Source: Streptomyces spongiicola
Lineage (GTDB): Bacteria > Actinomycetota > Actinomycetes > Streptomycetales > Streptomycetaceae
Length of the DNA: 64,000 nucleotides
Reading direction: 5' to 3'
NCBI RefSeq assembly: GCF_003122365.1
Contig: NZ_CP029254.1
Span: forward strand, 1,689,001-1,753,000
This document shows, in pieces, positions 1 to 8,517 of this stretch (its first letter is position 1; every line of letters starts with the position of its first letter). The notes beneath the pieces were generated by a model, which searched no databases, was not told where the DNA came from, and worked only from the letters and a program-made list of their open reading frames with translations. Position numbers and translations under genes: made by a program.

Positions 1-78
1 GACAACCGCGTCAACCGCATCTACGGCGGCACCAGCGAGGTCATGAAGTCGATCATCGCCAAGTCGATGGGCCTCTGA
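1..78 (+). CDS. Acyl-CoA dehydrogenase, C-terminal end (partial)
   Basis: Only the last 25 codons are in the window. They read DNRVNRIYGGTSEVMKSIIA and end in KSMGL. The RIYGGTSEVMK segment is the conserved C-terminal helix of acyl-CoA dehydrogenases, where the Gly-Gly-Thr-Ser-Glu motif contacts FAD of the partner subunit. The stop lies 4 bp before the thioesterase start, so the two are probably co-transcribed. The substrate cannot be inferred from this fragment. Confidence 0.85.
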   Translation, partial: DNRVNRIYGGTSEVMKSIIAKSMGL

Positions 79-82
79 CCCT

Positions 83-958
83 GTGAGCGAGGCTCTCGAC
101 GACCTGCTCGACCTGCTCGACCTGGAGCGGATCGAGCAGGACATCTTCCGCGGCCACTCGCGCCCCACGATCGTGCCCCGCGTCTTCGGCGGGCAGGTCG
201 CGGCCCAGGCGCTGGTGGCCGCGGGCCGTACCGCCCCCGAGGACCGCACGGCGCACTCCCTGCACGCGTACTTCCTGCGCATGGGCGACCCGGGCGCGCC
301 GATCGTCTACACGGTCGACCGCATCCGCGACGGCCGGTCCTTCACCACCCGGCGGGTCGTCGCCGTCCAGCACGGCCAGCCGATCTTCCACCTCTCGGCC
401 TCCTTCCAGATCCACGAGGAGGGGCTGGACCACCAGGCGGCGATGCCCGAAGCGCCGGACCCGGAGACCCTGCCGACCGCGGCGGAGCGGCTGCCCCACT
501 ACGCGGGCGACCCCATCCACCCGGAGATCGTGCGGCGCATGCTCGAGGCCCGCGCCGCGGTCGACATCCGGTACGTGGGCAAGCCGCCGTACGCCAGCAT
601 CGGCGAGCGCCGGGAGCCGCACTCGCAGGTGTGGTTCCGTACCAACGGCAAGCTCGCCGACGACCCGCTGCTGCACGTCTGCCTCGCCACCTACGTCTCC
701 GACATGACGCTGCTCGACTCGGTGCTGCTGGCCCACGGGCGCGGCGGCTGGGCGGTCGGCGACGTCGTCGGGGCCTCGCTGGACCACGCGATGTGGTTCC
801 ACCGCCCCTTCCGCGCCGACGAATGGCTGCTGTACGACCAGGAGTCGCCGAGCGCGCACGGCGGCCGCGGCCTCGGCCAGGCACGCATCTACACCCAGGA
901 CGGGCGGCTGGCGATCTCGGTGATCCAGGAGGGCCTGGTCCGCGTCCCGCACGGCTGA
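83..958 (+). CDS. tesB: Acyl-CoA thioesterase II (TesB family)
   Basis: A 291-residue cytoplasmic thioesterase that hydrolyses acyl-CoA to free acid and CoA. It has the two-hotdog layout of TesB, including the N-terminal FGGQVAAQAL segment (about residues 36-45) and the C-terminal LDHAMWFHRPFRADEWLLYD segment (about 232-251) that carries catalytic-site residues. Length is normal for the family. The start is GTG at 83, four bases after the upstream acyl-CoA dehydrogenase stop. The pairing suggests release or recycling of CoA in acyl-CoA breakdown. Confidence 0.9.
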   Translation: MSEALDDLLDLLDLERIEQDIFRGHSRPTIVPRVFGGQVAAQALVAAGRTAPEDRTAHSLHAYFLRMGDPGAPIVYTVDRIRDGRSFTTRRVVAVQHGQPIFHLSASFQIHEEGLDHQAAMPEAPDPETLPTAAERLPHYAGDPIHPEIVRRMLEARAAVDIRYVGKPPYASIGERREPHSQVWFRTNGKLADDPLLHVCLATYVSDMTLLDSVLLAHGRGGWAVGDVVGASLDHAMWFHRPFRADEWLLYDQESPSAHGGRGLGQARIYTQDGRLAISVIQEGLVRVPHG

Positions 959-1013
959 CCGCGGCGAGGGCGGCAGACGACCGCCCCGTCAACCAGGCCT
1001 GGACGGAGTGCGG

Positions 1014-1042
1014 CTGACACCCGGTCGATCACACGCTAGATT
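1014..1042 (+). promoter_or_regulatory. Vegetative-type promoter for the FAD oxidoreductase / oxoamine synthase pair
   Basis: A -35 hexamer CTGACA (1014-1019) and a -10 hexamer TAGATT (1037-1042) are separated by exactly 17 bp. This is close to the Streptomyces HrdB consensus. The first gene starts about 108 bp downstream. No SARP-type repeats are seen here, unlike the polyketide promoters further on. Confidence 0.6.
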
Positions 1043-1149
1043 TCGGGTGAGCCCAAGTCCGTCTGATATCAGCGGCGTTCGCCGGCATCCGGCCCAGGAC
1101 GGTCGTTCCACGGCCCGGCGGAGACCACGGGCGAATGCGAGGAGGACCG

Positions 1150-2472
1150 GTGTTCGACGCCATCGTTGTCGGTGCCCGCTGCGCGGGCTCGCCGACGGCC
1201 ATGCTGCTGGCCCGCGGGGGTCACCGCGTGCTGCTGCTCGAACGGGCCCAGCTGCCCAGCGACGTGCTGTCGACGCACTTCCTCTGGCCCCACGGCCTGT
1301 CCTACCTCAACCGCTGGGGCCTGCTGGAGAGCGTGCTCCGGACCACTCCGTCGCACACCGCCGTGCACCTCGTCAACGAGGGCATCCAGCTGACCGGGGA
1401 AGTGCCCGAGAAGCTCCTGCGTACGCACTTCGAGGAACTGCACGGTGACGGGGACGGCGTCGTCACCGCCCACGCCTCGGTACGCAGGCGGGTGCTGGAC
1501 GAGATCCTGATGGACGCCGCGGCGTCGGCGGGGGCGGACGTACGCCAGGGCTGCACCGTCGACGAACTGATCGTCGAGGAGGGCCGGGTGGTCGGTGTCC
1601 GGGGCCGCACCCGGGCGGGCACCCGGTTCGAGGAGCGCGCCCGGATCGTCGTCGGTGCCGACGGGCGGAACTCCTTCGTGGCCCGGGCCCTCGGGCTCGC
1701 CAAGTACGACGAGCGGCCCCGGTGCACGTTCGCCTACTGGACGTACTACTCGGGGTTCGCGCCGGGGGGCCTGCAACTGCACCGCCGCGGCCGACTCGCC
1801 GCCGCCGTGGTCCCCACCAACTTCGACCAGAACATGACGCTGGTGTGGGGCCCCAGCGAGTGGGCGTCCGCCTTCCGCAGCGACGTCGAGGGCCACTTCC
1901 TCCAGGCGCTGTCCTTCGTCAGCCCCGACCTGGCCGAGCAGGTGCGCTCCGAGGGACAGCAGGAGGAACGTTTCTACGGAACCCTGGACCAGGCCGCCTA
2001 TCTGCGTCCGCTACACGGACCCGGCTGGGTGCTGGTGGGCGACGCGGAGAGCTTCAAGGACCAGTGCACCGCCACCGGCATGACCCACGCCTTCCGCGAC
2101 GCCGAACTCGCCGCGACCGCGATCGGCTCCTGGCTCGGCGGCCACGAACCCCTCGACAGCGCGCTCCGGTCGTACGAGGAACGCCGCCGCAGCCAGAACG
2201 CCGCCGCCTACTACGACTACGCCTGCACACTGGCCGAGATGCGCCCGCTGCGCCACGACGAACTCCAGCTCCTCGCCGCACTGCGCGGAAACCAGGAGGA
2301 GACCGACCGCTACATCGCCACCCACGCGGACATCGCCCCCGTCTCCGAGTTCTTCCAGGCGTCCAACCTCTTCCTGATCAACGACGCCGCCCGCGAGACG
2401 TCCGACCGGCACGCGATCTTCGACGGCTTCGCCGAGAAGTCCCGGAGCTACCTACGCAACCCGTTCTCCTGA
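1150..2472 (+). CDS. FAD-dependent oxidoreductase (geranylgeranyl-reductase / halogenase-like)
   Basis: About 440 residues. The N-terminus has a Rossmann FAD site (FDAIVVGARCAGSPTAMLLA), a middle GADGRNS segment and a C-terminal GDAESFKDQCTATGMTHAF segment in place of the usual GDAAH FAD-ribityl motif. These mark the para-hydroxybenzoate-hydroxylase-like flavoprotein group. GTG at 1150 is preferred as start because a strong GGAGGA ribosome site lies just before it; the upstream ATG at 1135 would put that site inside the gene. It sits 33 bp before the oxoamine synthase, so the two probably act together. Substrate unknown. It carries no obvious halogenase WxWxIP motif. Confidence 0.8.
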   Translation: MFDAIVVGARCAGSPTAMLLARGGHRVLLLERAQLPSDVLSTHFLWPHGLSYLNRWGLLESVLRTTPSHTAVHLVNEGIQLTGEVPEKLLRTHFEELHGDGDGVVTAHASVRRRVLDEILMDAAASAGADVRQGCTVDELIVEEGRVVGVRGRTRAGTRFEERARIVVGADGRNSFVARALGLAKYDERPRCTFAYWTYYSGFAPGGLQLHRRGRLAAAVVPTNFDQNMTLVWGPSEWASAFRSDVEGHFLQALSFVSPDLAEQVRSEGQQEERFYGTLDQAAYLRPLHGPGWVLVGDAESFKDQCTATGMTHAFRDAELAATAIGSWLGGHEPLDSALRSYEERRRSQNAAAYYDYACTLAEMRPLRHDELQLLAALRGNQEETDRYIATHADIAPVSEFFQASNLFLINDAARETSDRHAIFDGFAEKSRSYLRNPFS

Positions 2473-2505
2473 GGCCCCGCTCCCCGACTCCGAAGGTGTT
2501 CCGCC

Positions 2506-4329
2506 ATGCCCAGCGCTCCGGTCCCCCGCCCCGACGAGGAACTCGTCCGCATCATCCTGGAAGCCACCGACAGCGCCCTCAAGGAACTCGGCGGCCGGCC
2601 GGCCGCCGAACCTCCGGCGGATCCCCGGACACGCCGGAAGCTGGCCGGGTTCGCCCGGGAGACGGGCCGGGCGGCGCGGGAGGTCTCGGAGATGATGAAG
2701 AACTGGGCCACCCACGTCCCCTGGGACGAGATGGCGGCGTTCGGCCCCGGCGACCCGGCCGGGCCGGACTCCTCTGATTCGTTCGGCTTCTCTGATTCGT
2801 TCGGCTCCTCGGACGCGTTGGACGCCTCAGACTCCCCGGACTCCCCGGACGCGTTGGACTCCCCGGGCTCCCCGGACGCGTTGGGCTCCCCGGACGCGTT
2901 GGACTCCCCGGACTCCTCGGACGCGTTGGACTCCTTCGCCCGGTTCCTGACCGACCGCTACCCCGAGGTGCGCACCGCTCTCGGGGACCTGGTGGAGCCG
3001 GCCTCCCTGCGGATCACCGCGGATCCCGACGAGGAGTACGCCCTCGACAAGCAGGCGTACGACTTCTACCGCCCGGCCGGCCGCGACCTGCTCCGGCGCA
3101 CCGAGGAGTTCCACGACTGGGTCGAAGCCCGCCGGCGCACCGAGACCTGGCAGTACTCCAGGCTCCTGGAAGCCGCGCCCGGCAGCGTCGCGGAGATCAG
3201 CAACGACCTCGGTCGCCGAGCCCGCGGCATCAACTTCAACTCCCAGGACTACCTCTCCCTCAACGCGCATCCCGCCGTCCGGGAGGCCGCCGCGCGCGCC
3301 CTCGGCGACTTCGGGCCGCACAGCGCGGGATCCCCCATGGTCCTGGGGAACACCCGGCTGTCGAACGAACTAGAGGAGGCCCTCGGCCGGCTGGTCGGCC
3401 TGGAGCACGTCACGCTCTTCCCCACCGGCTGGTCCGCCGGCTTCGGAACGGTCACGGCGCTCGTCCGCCCGGAGGACTGGGTGGTCATCGACCGCCTGGC
3501 ACACTCGTGCCTCCAGCAGGGCGCGCGGGCCGCCAGCAAGAACGTCGTCCGCTACGAACACCTGAACGTCGAGGAGGTGCGCCGCCACCTCGGTGAGATC
3601 CGGCGCCGCGACACCCGCAACGGCATCCTGGTCGTGACCGACGGCCTGTTCTCCGTCGACGCCGACTGGCCCGACCTCCTCGCCCTCCAGGAGGTCTGCC
3701 ACGCCCACGACGCGACGCTGCTCGTCGACGTCGCCCACGACCTCGGTTCCATGGGGCCCGGCGGATCAGGGGTCCTCGGCATGCAGCGGATGACCGGGAA
3801 GATCGACCTCGTGATGGGGGCGTTCTCCAAGACCTTCGCCTCCAACGGGGGCTTCCTGGCCTCACGGACACCCGCGGTCAAGCAGTACGCCAAGATGTTC
3901 GGCGGCCCGCACTTCTTCTCCAACGCCCTCTCGCCCGTGCAGACGGCCGTCGTGCTGGAGGCGGCGAGGATCGTGGGCAGCGCCGAGGGCGATCGGCTCA
4001 GGGCACGCCTGTTCGAGGCCATCGACGCGCTCCGCGGCGCCCTGGGCGGCCACGGGCTGGAGTGCCTGGGCGCTCCCTCGCCGATCGTCCCGCTGCTGAT
4101 CGGCAACGAGAAACTGGCCCGTACCGCCAACCGGTTCCTGTTCGACCGCGGGGTGCTCGCCTTCATGGTGGAGTTCCCGGTCACCCCGTCCGGCTCCGCC
4201 CGCTTCCGACTGCAGGTGCAGGCGGCGCACGAGCCCGACGAGGCACGCGAGGCGGCAGAGATCATCGCCGCCTCGGTGGAGGACGCCCGGCAGTACCTGT
4301 CGAGCGCCTTCGGTATGGGTACCCGCTGA
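2506..4329 (+). CDS. Alpha-oxoamine synthase (AONS/ALAS-like, PLP-dependent) with a novel N-terminal extension
   Basis: A 607-residue protein. The C-terminal part, from about residue 235, is a fold-type I PLP enzyme of the 8-amino-7-oxononanoate / 5-aminolevulinate synthase family, which condenses an amino acid with an acyl thioester. Seen: INFNSQDYLSLNAHP, GSPMVLGNTRLSNELE, VDVAHDLGSMG and the PLP lysine K442 in GAFSKTF. Family members are about 400 residues, so about 200 are extra. The extension has a charged helical stretch, then a Ser-Asp-Pro-rich repeat (about residues 88-145) encoded by DNA repeats, then another helical stretch. Either free acyl-CoA or a carrier-bound acyl group could be the substrate. 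Biotin synthesis is unlikely because no other bio genes are near. Confidence 0.8.
   Translation: MPSAPVPRPDEELVRIILEATDSALKELGGRPAAEPPADPRTRRKLAGFARETGRAAREVSEMMKNWATHVPWDEMAAFGPGDPAGPDSSDSFGFSDSFGSSDALDASDSPDSPDALDSPGSPDALGSPDALDSPDSSDALDSFARFLTDRYPEVRTALGDLVEPASLRITADPDEEYALDKQAYDFYRPAGRDLLRRTEEFHDWVEARRRTETWQYSRLLEAAPGSVAEISNDLGRRARGINFNSQDYLSLNAHPAVREAAARALGDFGPHSAGSPMVLGNTRLSNELEEALGRLVGLEHVTLFPTGWSAGFGTVTALVRPEDWVVIDRLAHSCLQQGARAASKNVVRYEHLNVEEVRRHLGEIRRRDTRNGILVVTDGLFSVDADWPDLLALQEVCHAHDATLLVDVAHDLGSMGPGGSGVLGMQRMTGKIDLVMGAFSKTFASNGGFLASRTPAVKQYAKMFGGPHFFSNALSPVQTAVVLEAARIVGSAEGDRLRARLFEAIDALRGALGGHGLECLGAPSPIVPLLIGNEKLARTANRFLFDRGVLAFMVEFPVTPSGSARFRLQVQAAHEPDEAREAAEIIAASVEDARQYLSSAFGMGTR
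2770..2935 (+). repeat. In-frame degenerate repeat coding Ser-Asp-Pro-Ala-Leu units
   Basis: Variants of a unit like TCCCCGGACGCGTTGGAC recur about eight times inside the oxoamine synthase gene, flanked by copies of TCTGATTCGTTCGGC. They encode a linker rich in DSPDALDS. The repeats keep the frame, so they probably expanded by slippage in a spacer that tolerates length change. Confidence 0.85.
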
Positions 4330-4631
4330 CCCCGTCTTCCCAGTTCCCGGTCTTCCCGGTCTTCTCGGTTCCCGGTCTTCTCGGTCCTCCCCGTCTCCCC
4401 CGTCTCCCCGTCCTCCCGTCTCCCTCGCCCGGGCGGGGGCGGGGGCGGGGGCGGGGGCGGGGGCGGGGGCGGGACGAGCCGACCGCCGGGCCTCCGCGCG
4501 GCGCGCCGAAACCTCCACGCGGCGCGCCGCCGCACGGGCCGGGCCGGGCCGCTCCTGCTGCCGGGCCCGGCAGTGGGACCGCGCGAGCGCGCGACCGGAC
4601 GAGCGCGCGGACCACCGGGACCCGCCGGAAG
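4330..4631. repeat. Gene-free spacer with polypyrimidine repeats and a (GGGGGC)n tract
   Basis: This convergent gap holds repeated CCCGGTCTTC-like pyrimidine units (4336-4430). They are followed by six perfect GGGGGC hexamers plus partial copies (4431-4473), a strong G-quadruplex candidate on the plus strand. No coding signal is seen. It may end transcription of the oxoamine synthase, but no classical hairpin with a T tract is visible. Confidence 0.7.
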
Positions 4632-5411
4632 TCAGAGGAGCCCGGCCGCGTCCAGCAGATACGCGGTCATCGGGTCGTAGAAACGCGGGTCCGTGACATG
4701 GTCGTCCAGCGGGACCGTCACCCGGACCGTGCCCTCCGCCTCGCCGATGAACAGGGCCGGGTCGTTGCTGTCGGCGAAGCCGACGGCGTCGACGCCCCGC
4801 TGTCCCGCGCAGCCCGCCCAGCCGTGGTCGGCGACGACCAGGTCCGGCCGGGTACGGCCGTCCCGCTCCAGCCCGTCCAGGATCGCGGCCATCGGCTCGG
4901 GGGAATGGGTGTGCCACAGCGTCGCGCCGCGCTCCAGCACGGCCACCCCGGCGAACTGGAAGACCATGCCCTCGTCCGCGGTGAGCCCGGAGGGGATCGT
5001 GACGATCTCGCAGCCCGTCGATCGGAGCGCGTCCGCGATCTGCCGGTGGACGTCGAGCAGCCCGCCGGGGTGGCCGGTGGCGAAGAGGACGGACTCCCGC
5101 CCGGCGGCGGCCTGCTTCAGCCGGGCCGCCATCCGGTCGAGGGCGTCCACGGTCAGCTCCGGGTCGATGGTGTCCTGACCGTGCCGGTACCGCGGGTCGT
5201 CGTTGACCCCGCAGCGCTCGGCCATGACCGCCAGGACGTCCTGCTCGTCGCTCCAGCGGTCGCCGAGTTCCAGGCCCAGCCAGTAGTGACGGTCCCCGTT
5301 GGCGAGCCTGCGGTAGTGGGAGAGGTTGTTGTCGCGCGGGGTGGCGACGTCTCCGGCGATCCGGGTGCGGACGAGATGGTCGACAAGGGCGGAGCGGTTC
5401 GGTATCGGCAT
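4632..5411 (-). CDS. Phosphatase-like conserved Streptomyces protein
   Basis: A 259-residue soluble protein starting MPIPNRSALVDHLV at the ATG at 5411. I recognise it as a conserved Streptomyces family usually labelled phosphatase. Visible features are ATGHPGG (about 102-108), PSGLTADEG, a DLVVADHGWAGCAGQRG segment (about 190) and SNDPALFIGEAEG. I see no HAD, PAP2 or PPM motif, so the biochemical label is from family annotation only. It is transcribed towards the oxoamine synthase gene. Confidence 0.65.
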   Translation of the reverse strand: MPIPNRSALVDHLVRTRIAGDVATPRDNNLSHYRRLANGDRHYWLGLELGDRWSDEQDVLAVMAERCGVNDDPRYRHGQDTIDPELTVDALDRMAARLKQAAAGRESVLFATGHPGGLLDVHRQIADALRSTGCEIVTIPSGLTADEGMVFQFAGVAVLERGATLWHTHSPEPMAAILDGLERDGRTRPDLVVADHGWAGCAGQRGVDAVGFADSNDPALFIGEAEGTVRVTVPLDDHVTDPRFYDPMTAYLLDAAGLL

Positions 5412-5542
5412 GCGCCCATTGTGCCGCCAGGTGTGCGGAGGGTGCCCGGCGTCCCGGGGGCCGGACGCCCGGGGCGCCGGAGGTCGGGTCCGGGGTGCGC
5501 GGGAGTCCGGGGCGGTGCCCGGGGAGCCGCCGCGCAGGGGGC

Positions 5543-5653
5543 TCACGGCCGGTCGCGCGCAGGGACCGCGCCGCGCGACGGCACGGCCGGGCGGCCGGAC
5601 GCCCTGGCCGCCTCGACGGCCGCTTGCTGCTCCTCGGTGAAGGTGAAGTCCAC
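5543..5653 (-). pseudogene. Remnant of an acyl-CoA dehydrogenase N-terminus
   Basis: On the minus strand a GTG at 5653, preceded by a GGGAGGG ribosome site, opens a 36-codon frame that begins VDFTFTEEQQAAVEAARASG. This is the typical first helix of an acyl-CoA dehydrogenase. After about 20 residues the similarity ends in low-complexity sequence and a stop. It looks like the 5' end of a deleted gene, although a short expressed peptide cannot be excluded. Confidence 0.6.
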
Positions 5654-5775
5654 AGCCCAGTCCCTCCCGTGCACCGGATCGGCCGACGGCCTCGTCGTCC
5701 GTCGTCCGGAGTTCCCCACCGGTTATCTGACGGATCGTCAAGATAGGGCAGGATCCCGGGGAAGGGAATGGCGCG

Positions 5776-5880
5776 TCAGCGGTCGAAGTCCAGCTCGACT
5801 TCCGAGGTGACCGGATGGGACTGGCAGGCCAGCACATAGCCGGCCTCCGTCTCCTCCTGCTCCAGTGCGAAGTTCCGACG
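5776..5880 (-). pseudogene. Remnant of a PaaE-like ferredoxin reductase C-terminus
   Basis: The minus strand reads RRNFALEQEETEAGYVLACQ, then SHPVTSEVELDFDR and a stop. This matches the C-terminal end of the plant-type [2Fe-2S] domain of phenylacetyl-CoA epoxidase subunit E, including the last cluster cysteine (ACQS). Upstream in the same frame there is only GC-rich repeat sequence, so the NAD/FAD domains and the other cluster cysteines are gone. With the fragment at 5543-5653 it indicates loss of catabolic genes in this gap. Confidence 0.7.
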
Positions 5881-6166
5881 CCCCGGGGCCGCCGGACGCC
5901 CCGGGGCCGCCGGAGGCCCGGTCCGCTCGGGCAGGGGGCCGGGCCCTTCGGGCGGGAGCCGGGGCGGGCCGGCGGAGAGACGCGGTGTGCAGGGGAAGGC
6001 CCGGCCCGTCCGGGCGGGAGGCCTGCGCGGGCCGGCGGAGAGAGAGGGGTGTGGAGGGGTGTGGAGGGGTGCGGGGCGGGCCGGCGGGGTGACGGCGTAC
6101 GGCGCCGGTGGCCGACCGCCGGCCGGTGACGCGGGCCGCGCACCGCCGCCCGCGGGGCCCGCGGCC

Positions 6167-6757
6167 CTACGACAGCGAGGCGAACGCCCCGTGGGCGAGC
6201 CTGCGCAGCAGGTCCTCCATGGCGGTGCGGCCCGGCAGCCCGTTGCCGTAAGAGCCGAGGTGCGGGGTGGAGTTGAGCAGGCCGAAGACGGCGTGGACGG
6301 CCGCCCGGACGTGGCCCTCGACCGTCTCCGGGTGCAGCTTGCGGACGACGTCCACCCACAGTTCGACGTACTGGCGCTGGAGCTGGCGCACCAGCTTGCG
6401 GTCGCTGTCGCGCAGCCGGTCCAGCTCCCGGTCGTGGAGGGTGATCAGCGGGCGGTCGTCGAGGGCGAAGTCGATGTGGCCGTCGATGAGCGAGGCGAGC
6501 ACCTGCTCGGGGACGCCGTCCGCCTCGGCGACCCGCCGCCTGCCGCCGTCCAGCAGCCGGCCGGAGATGCCGACCAGCAGCTCGGCGAGCATCGCGTCCT
6601 TGCCGGGGAAGTGGCGGTACAGCCCGGGGCCGCTGATACCGACGGCGGCGCCTATCTCGTCGACGCCGACGCCGTGGAAGCCGCGCTCGGCGAAGAGGCG
6701 CGCGGCCTCCCTGAGGATCTGCTCGCGACGGGTCGGAGCGTCGGTCCTGGTGCTCAT
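6167..6757 (-). CDS. TetR-family regulator of the leucine/isovalerate operon
   Basis: A 196-residue TetR protein from the ATG at 6757. The N-terminal helix-turn-helix reads REQILREAARLFAERGFHGV, then DEIGAAVGISGPGLYRHFPGKDAML. The C-terminal half is the all-helical ligand and dimer domain. It is divergent from accD1 across a 100 bp gap that holds two matching 16 bp palindromes, so it likely represses that operon and perhaps itself. By analogy with other actinobacterial regulators at this locus the inducer may be an acyl-CoA intermediate (inference). Confidence 0.88.
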   Translation of the reverse strand: MSTRTDAPTRREQILREAARLFAERGFHGVGVDEIGAAVGISGPGLYRHFPGKDAMLAELLVGISGRLLDGGRRRVAEADGVPEQVLASLIDGHIDFALDDRPLITLHDRELDRLRDSDRKLVRQLQRQYVELWVDVVRKLHPETVEGHVRAAVHAVFGLLNSTPHLGSYGNGLPGRTAMEDLLRRLAHGAFASLS

Positions 6758-6779
6758 GGCGCCAATTCTAGACAACGCG

Positions 6780-6824
6780 GTTAGCGCTCGTTAACCTGAT
6801 GGGAACGGGTTAACGCTCATTAAC
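6780..6824. promoter_or_regulatory. Paired TetR operators between tetR and accD1
   Basis: Two 16 bp near-palindromes, GTTAGCGCTCGTTAAC (6780-6795) and GTTAACGCTCATTAAC (6809-6824), differ at only two positions and sit 29 bp apart centre to centre. Consensus GTTARCG-CT-CRTTAAC. They lie between the divergent starts at 6757 and 6857 and so can control both directions. Confidence 0.8.
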
Positions 6825-6856
6825 ACGGACGATGCTCTGACAGGGGGCACCACACC

Positions 6857-8488
6857 ATGCGGCAAGCACCTGTGCTGACGAGTGCGGCGGACCCCGCCTC
6901 GGACGCCTGGCAGGCCAACGAGGCGGCCCACCACGCCCTCGCCGACACCCTGCGCGCCAAGCTGGCCGCGGCCCGGCTCGGCGGCGGGGAGAAGGCCCGG
7001 GCGCGCCACACCGCACGCGGGAAGCTGCTGCCGCGCGACCGGGTCGACACTCTCCTGGACCCGGGCTCGCCCTTCCTGGAGCTGGCCCCCCTCGCGGCCG
7101 ACGGGTTGTACGACGGGCAGGCCCCGGCGGCCGGGGTGATCGCCGGTATCGGCCGGGTCAGCGGCCGCGAGGCGGTGGTCGTCGCCAACGACGCCACGGT
7201 CAAGGGCGGCACGTACTACCCGATGACGGTGAAGAAGCATCTGCGGGCCCAGGAGGTGGCCCTGGAGAACCGGCTGCCGTGCGTCTACCTCGTCGACTCG
7301 GGCGGCGCCTTCCTGCCGATGCAGGACGAGGTCTTCCCCGACCGCGAGCACTTCGGCCGGATCTTCTACAACCAGGCGCGGCTCTCCGCCGCCCGCGTCC
7401 CGCAGATCGCCGCTGTGCTGGGCTCCTGCACGGCCGGCGGCGCCTACGTGCCGGCGATGAGCGACGAGGCCGTGATCGTGCGGAACCAGGGCACGATCTT
7501 CCTCGGCGGCCCGCCGCTGGTGAAGGCCGCGACCGGCGAGGTCGTCACGGCCGAGGAGCTGGGCGGCGGCGAGGTGCACTCCCGGGTCTCCGGCGTCACG
7601 GACCACCTCGCGGAGAACGACGCCCACGCGCTGAGGATCGTGCGGACCATCATGTCCACCCTCCCCGGGCGGGGCCCGCTCCCCTGGCCGGTGGAGCCCG
7701 TCGAGGAGCCCAAGGCGGACCCGTTCGGGCTGTACGGTGCGGTGCCGGTGGACTCCCGCACGCCCTACGACGTCCGGGAGATCATCGCCCGGGTCACGGA
7801 CGGCTCCCGGTTCGCCGAGTTCAAGGCCGAGTTCGGCACCACGCTGGTCACCGGCTTCGCGCGGATCCACGGCCACCCGGTCGGGATCGTCGCCAACAAC
7901 GGCATCCTGTTCGCCGAATCGGCCCAGAAGGGCGCCCACTTCATCGAGCTGTGCGACCAGCGCGGCATTCCGCTGCTGTTCCTGCAGAACATCTCCGGGT
8001 TCATGGTCGGCAGGGACTACGAGGCGGGCGGCATCGCCAAGCACGGCGCCAAGATGGTCACGGCCGTGGCCTGCACCCGGGTGCCGAAGCTGACGGTCGT
8101 CGTCGGCGGCTCGTACGGGGCGGGCAACTACTCGATGTGCGGCCGCGCCTACTCGCCCCGGTTCCTGTGGATGTGGCCCAACGCCAGGATCTCGGTGATG
8201 GGCGGCGAGCAGGCCGCGTCCGTGCTGGCCACCGTCAAGCGGGACCAGTTGGAGGCGCGCGGCGAGGAGTGGCCCGCGGAGGCGGAGGAGGCGTTCAAGG
8301 ACCCCGTCCGCGCCCGGTACGAGCAGCAGGGCAACGCGTACTACGCCACGGCCCGGCTGTGGGACGACGGGGTGATCGACCCGCTGGAGACCCGGCAGGT
8401 GCTGGGGCTCGCCCTGACCGCATGTGCCAACGCCCCGCTGCCCGAGAGGGACGCGTCGGCGCCCGGCTTCGGCGTATTCCGGATGTGA
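6857..8488 (+). CDS. accD1: Acyl-CoA carboxylase carboxyltransferase (methylcrotonyl-CoA carboxylase beta type)
   Basis: A 543-residue carboxyltransferase subunit. Both crotonase-like halves are present, with acyl-CoA and biotin pocket motifs [45 protein letters not shown] and [16 protein letters not shown]. These match methylcrotonyl-CoA carboxylases better than propionyl-CoA enzymes. The next genes supply the biotin carboxylase/carrier, HMG-CoA lyase and acyl-CoA dehydrogenase, which fits leucine catabolism: carboxylation of 3-methylcrotonyl-CoA. It is controlled from the TetR operator region just upstream. Confidence 0.9.
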   Translation: MRQAPVLTSAADPASDAWQANEAAHHALADTLRAKLAAARLGGGEKARARHTARGKLLPRDRVDTLLDPGSPFLELAPLAADGLYDGQAPAAGVIAGIGRVSGREAVVVANDATVKGGTYYPMTVKKHLRAQEVALENRLPCVYLVDSGGAFLPMQDEVFPDREHFGRIFYNQARLSAARVPQIAAVLGSCTAGGAYVPAMSDEAVIVRNQGTIFLGGPPLVKAATGEVVTAEELGGGEVHSRVSGVTDHLAENDAHALRIVRTIMSTLPGRGPLPWPVEPVEEPKADPFGLYGAVPVDSRTPYDVREIIARVTDGSRFAEFKAEFGTTLVTGFARIHGHPVGIVANNGILFAESAQKGAHFIELCDQRGIPLLFLQNISGFMVGRDYEAGGIAKHGAKMVTAVACTRVPKLTVVVGGSYGAGNYSMCGRAYSPRFLWMWPNARISVMGGEQAASVLATVKRDQLEARGEEWPAEAEEAFKDPVRARYEQQGNAYYATARLWDDGVIDPLETRQVLGLALTACANAPLPERDASAPGFGVFRM

Positions 8489-8517
8489 GGACCACTGTGA
8501 CGTTCGAAGGACAGCGG

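Noticed and set aside
1135..1149. ATG 1135 as start of the FAD oxidoreductase
   Set aside because: It would place the strong GGAGGA ribosome site inside the coding region. GTG 1150 fits better and still includes the whole FAD motif.
961..1149. SARP site upstream of the FAD oxidoreductase
   Set aside because: A lone TCGATCA occurs but without an 11 bp-spaced partner or the 8 nt to -10 spacing. A standard -35/-10 pair explains the promoter.
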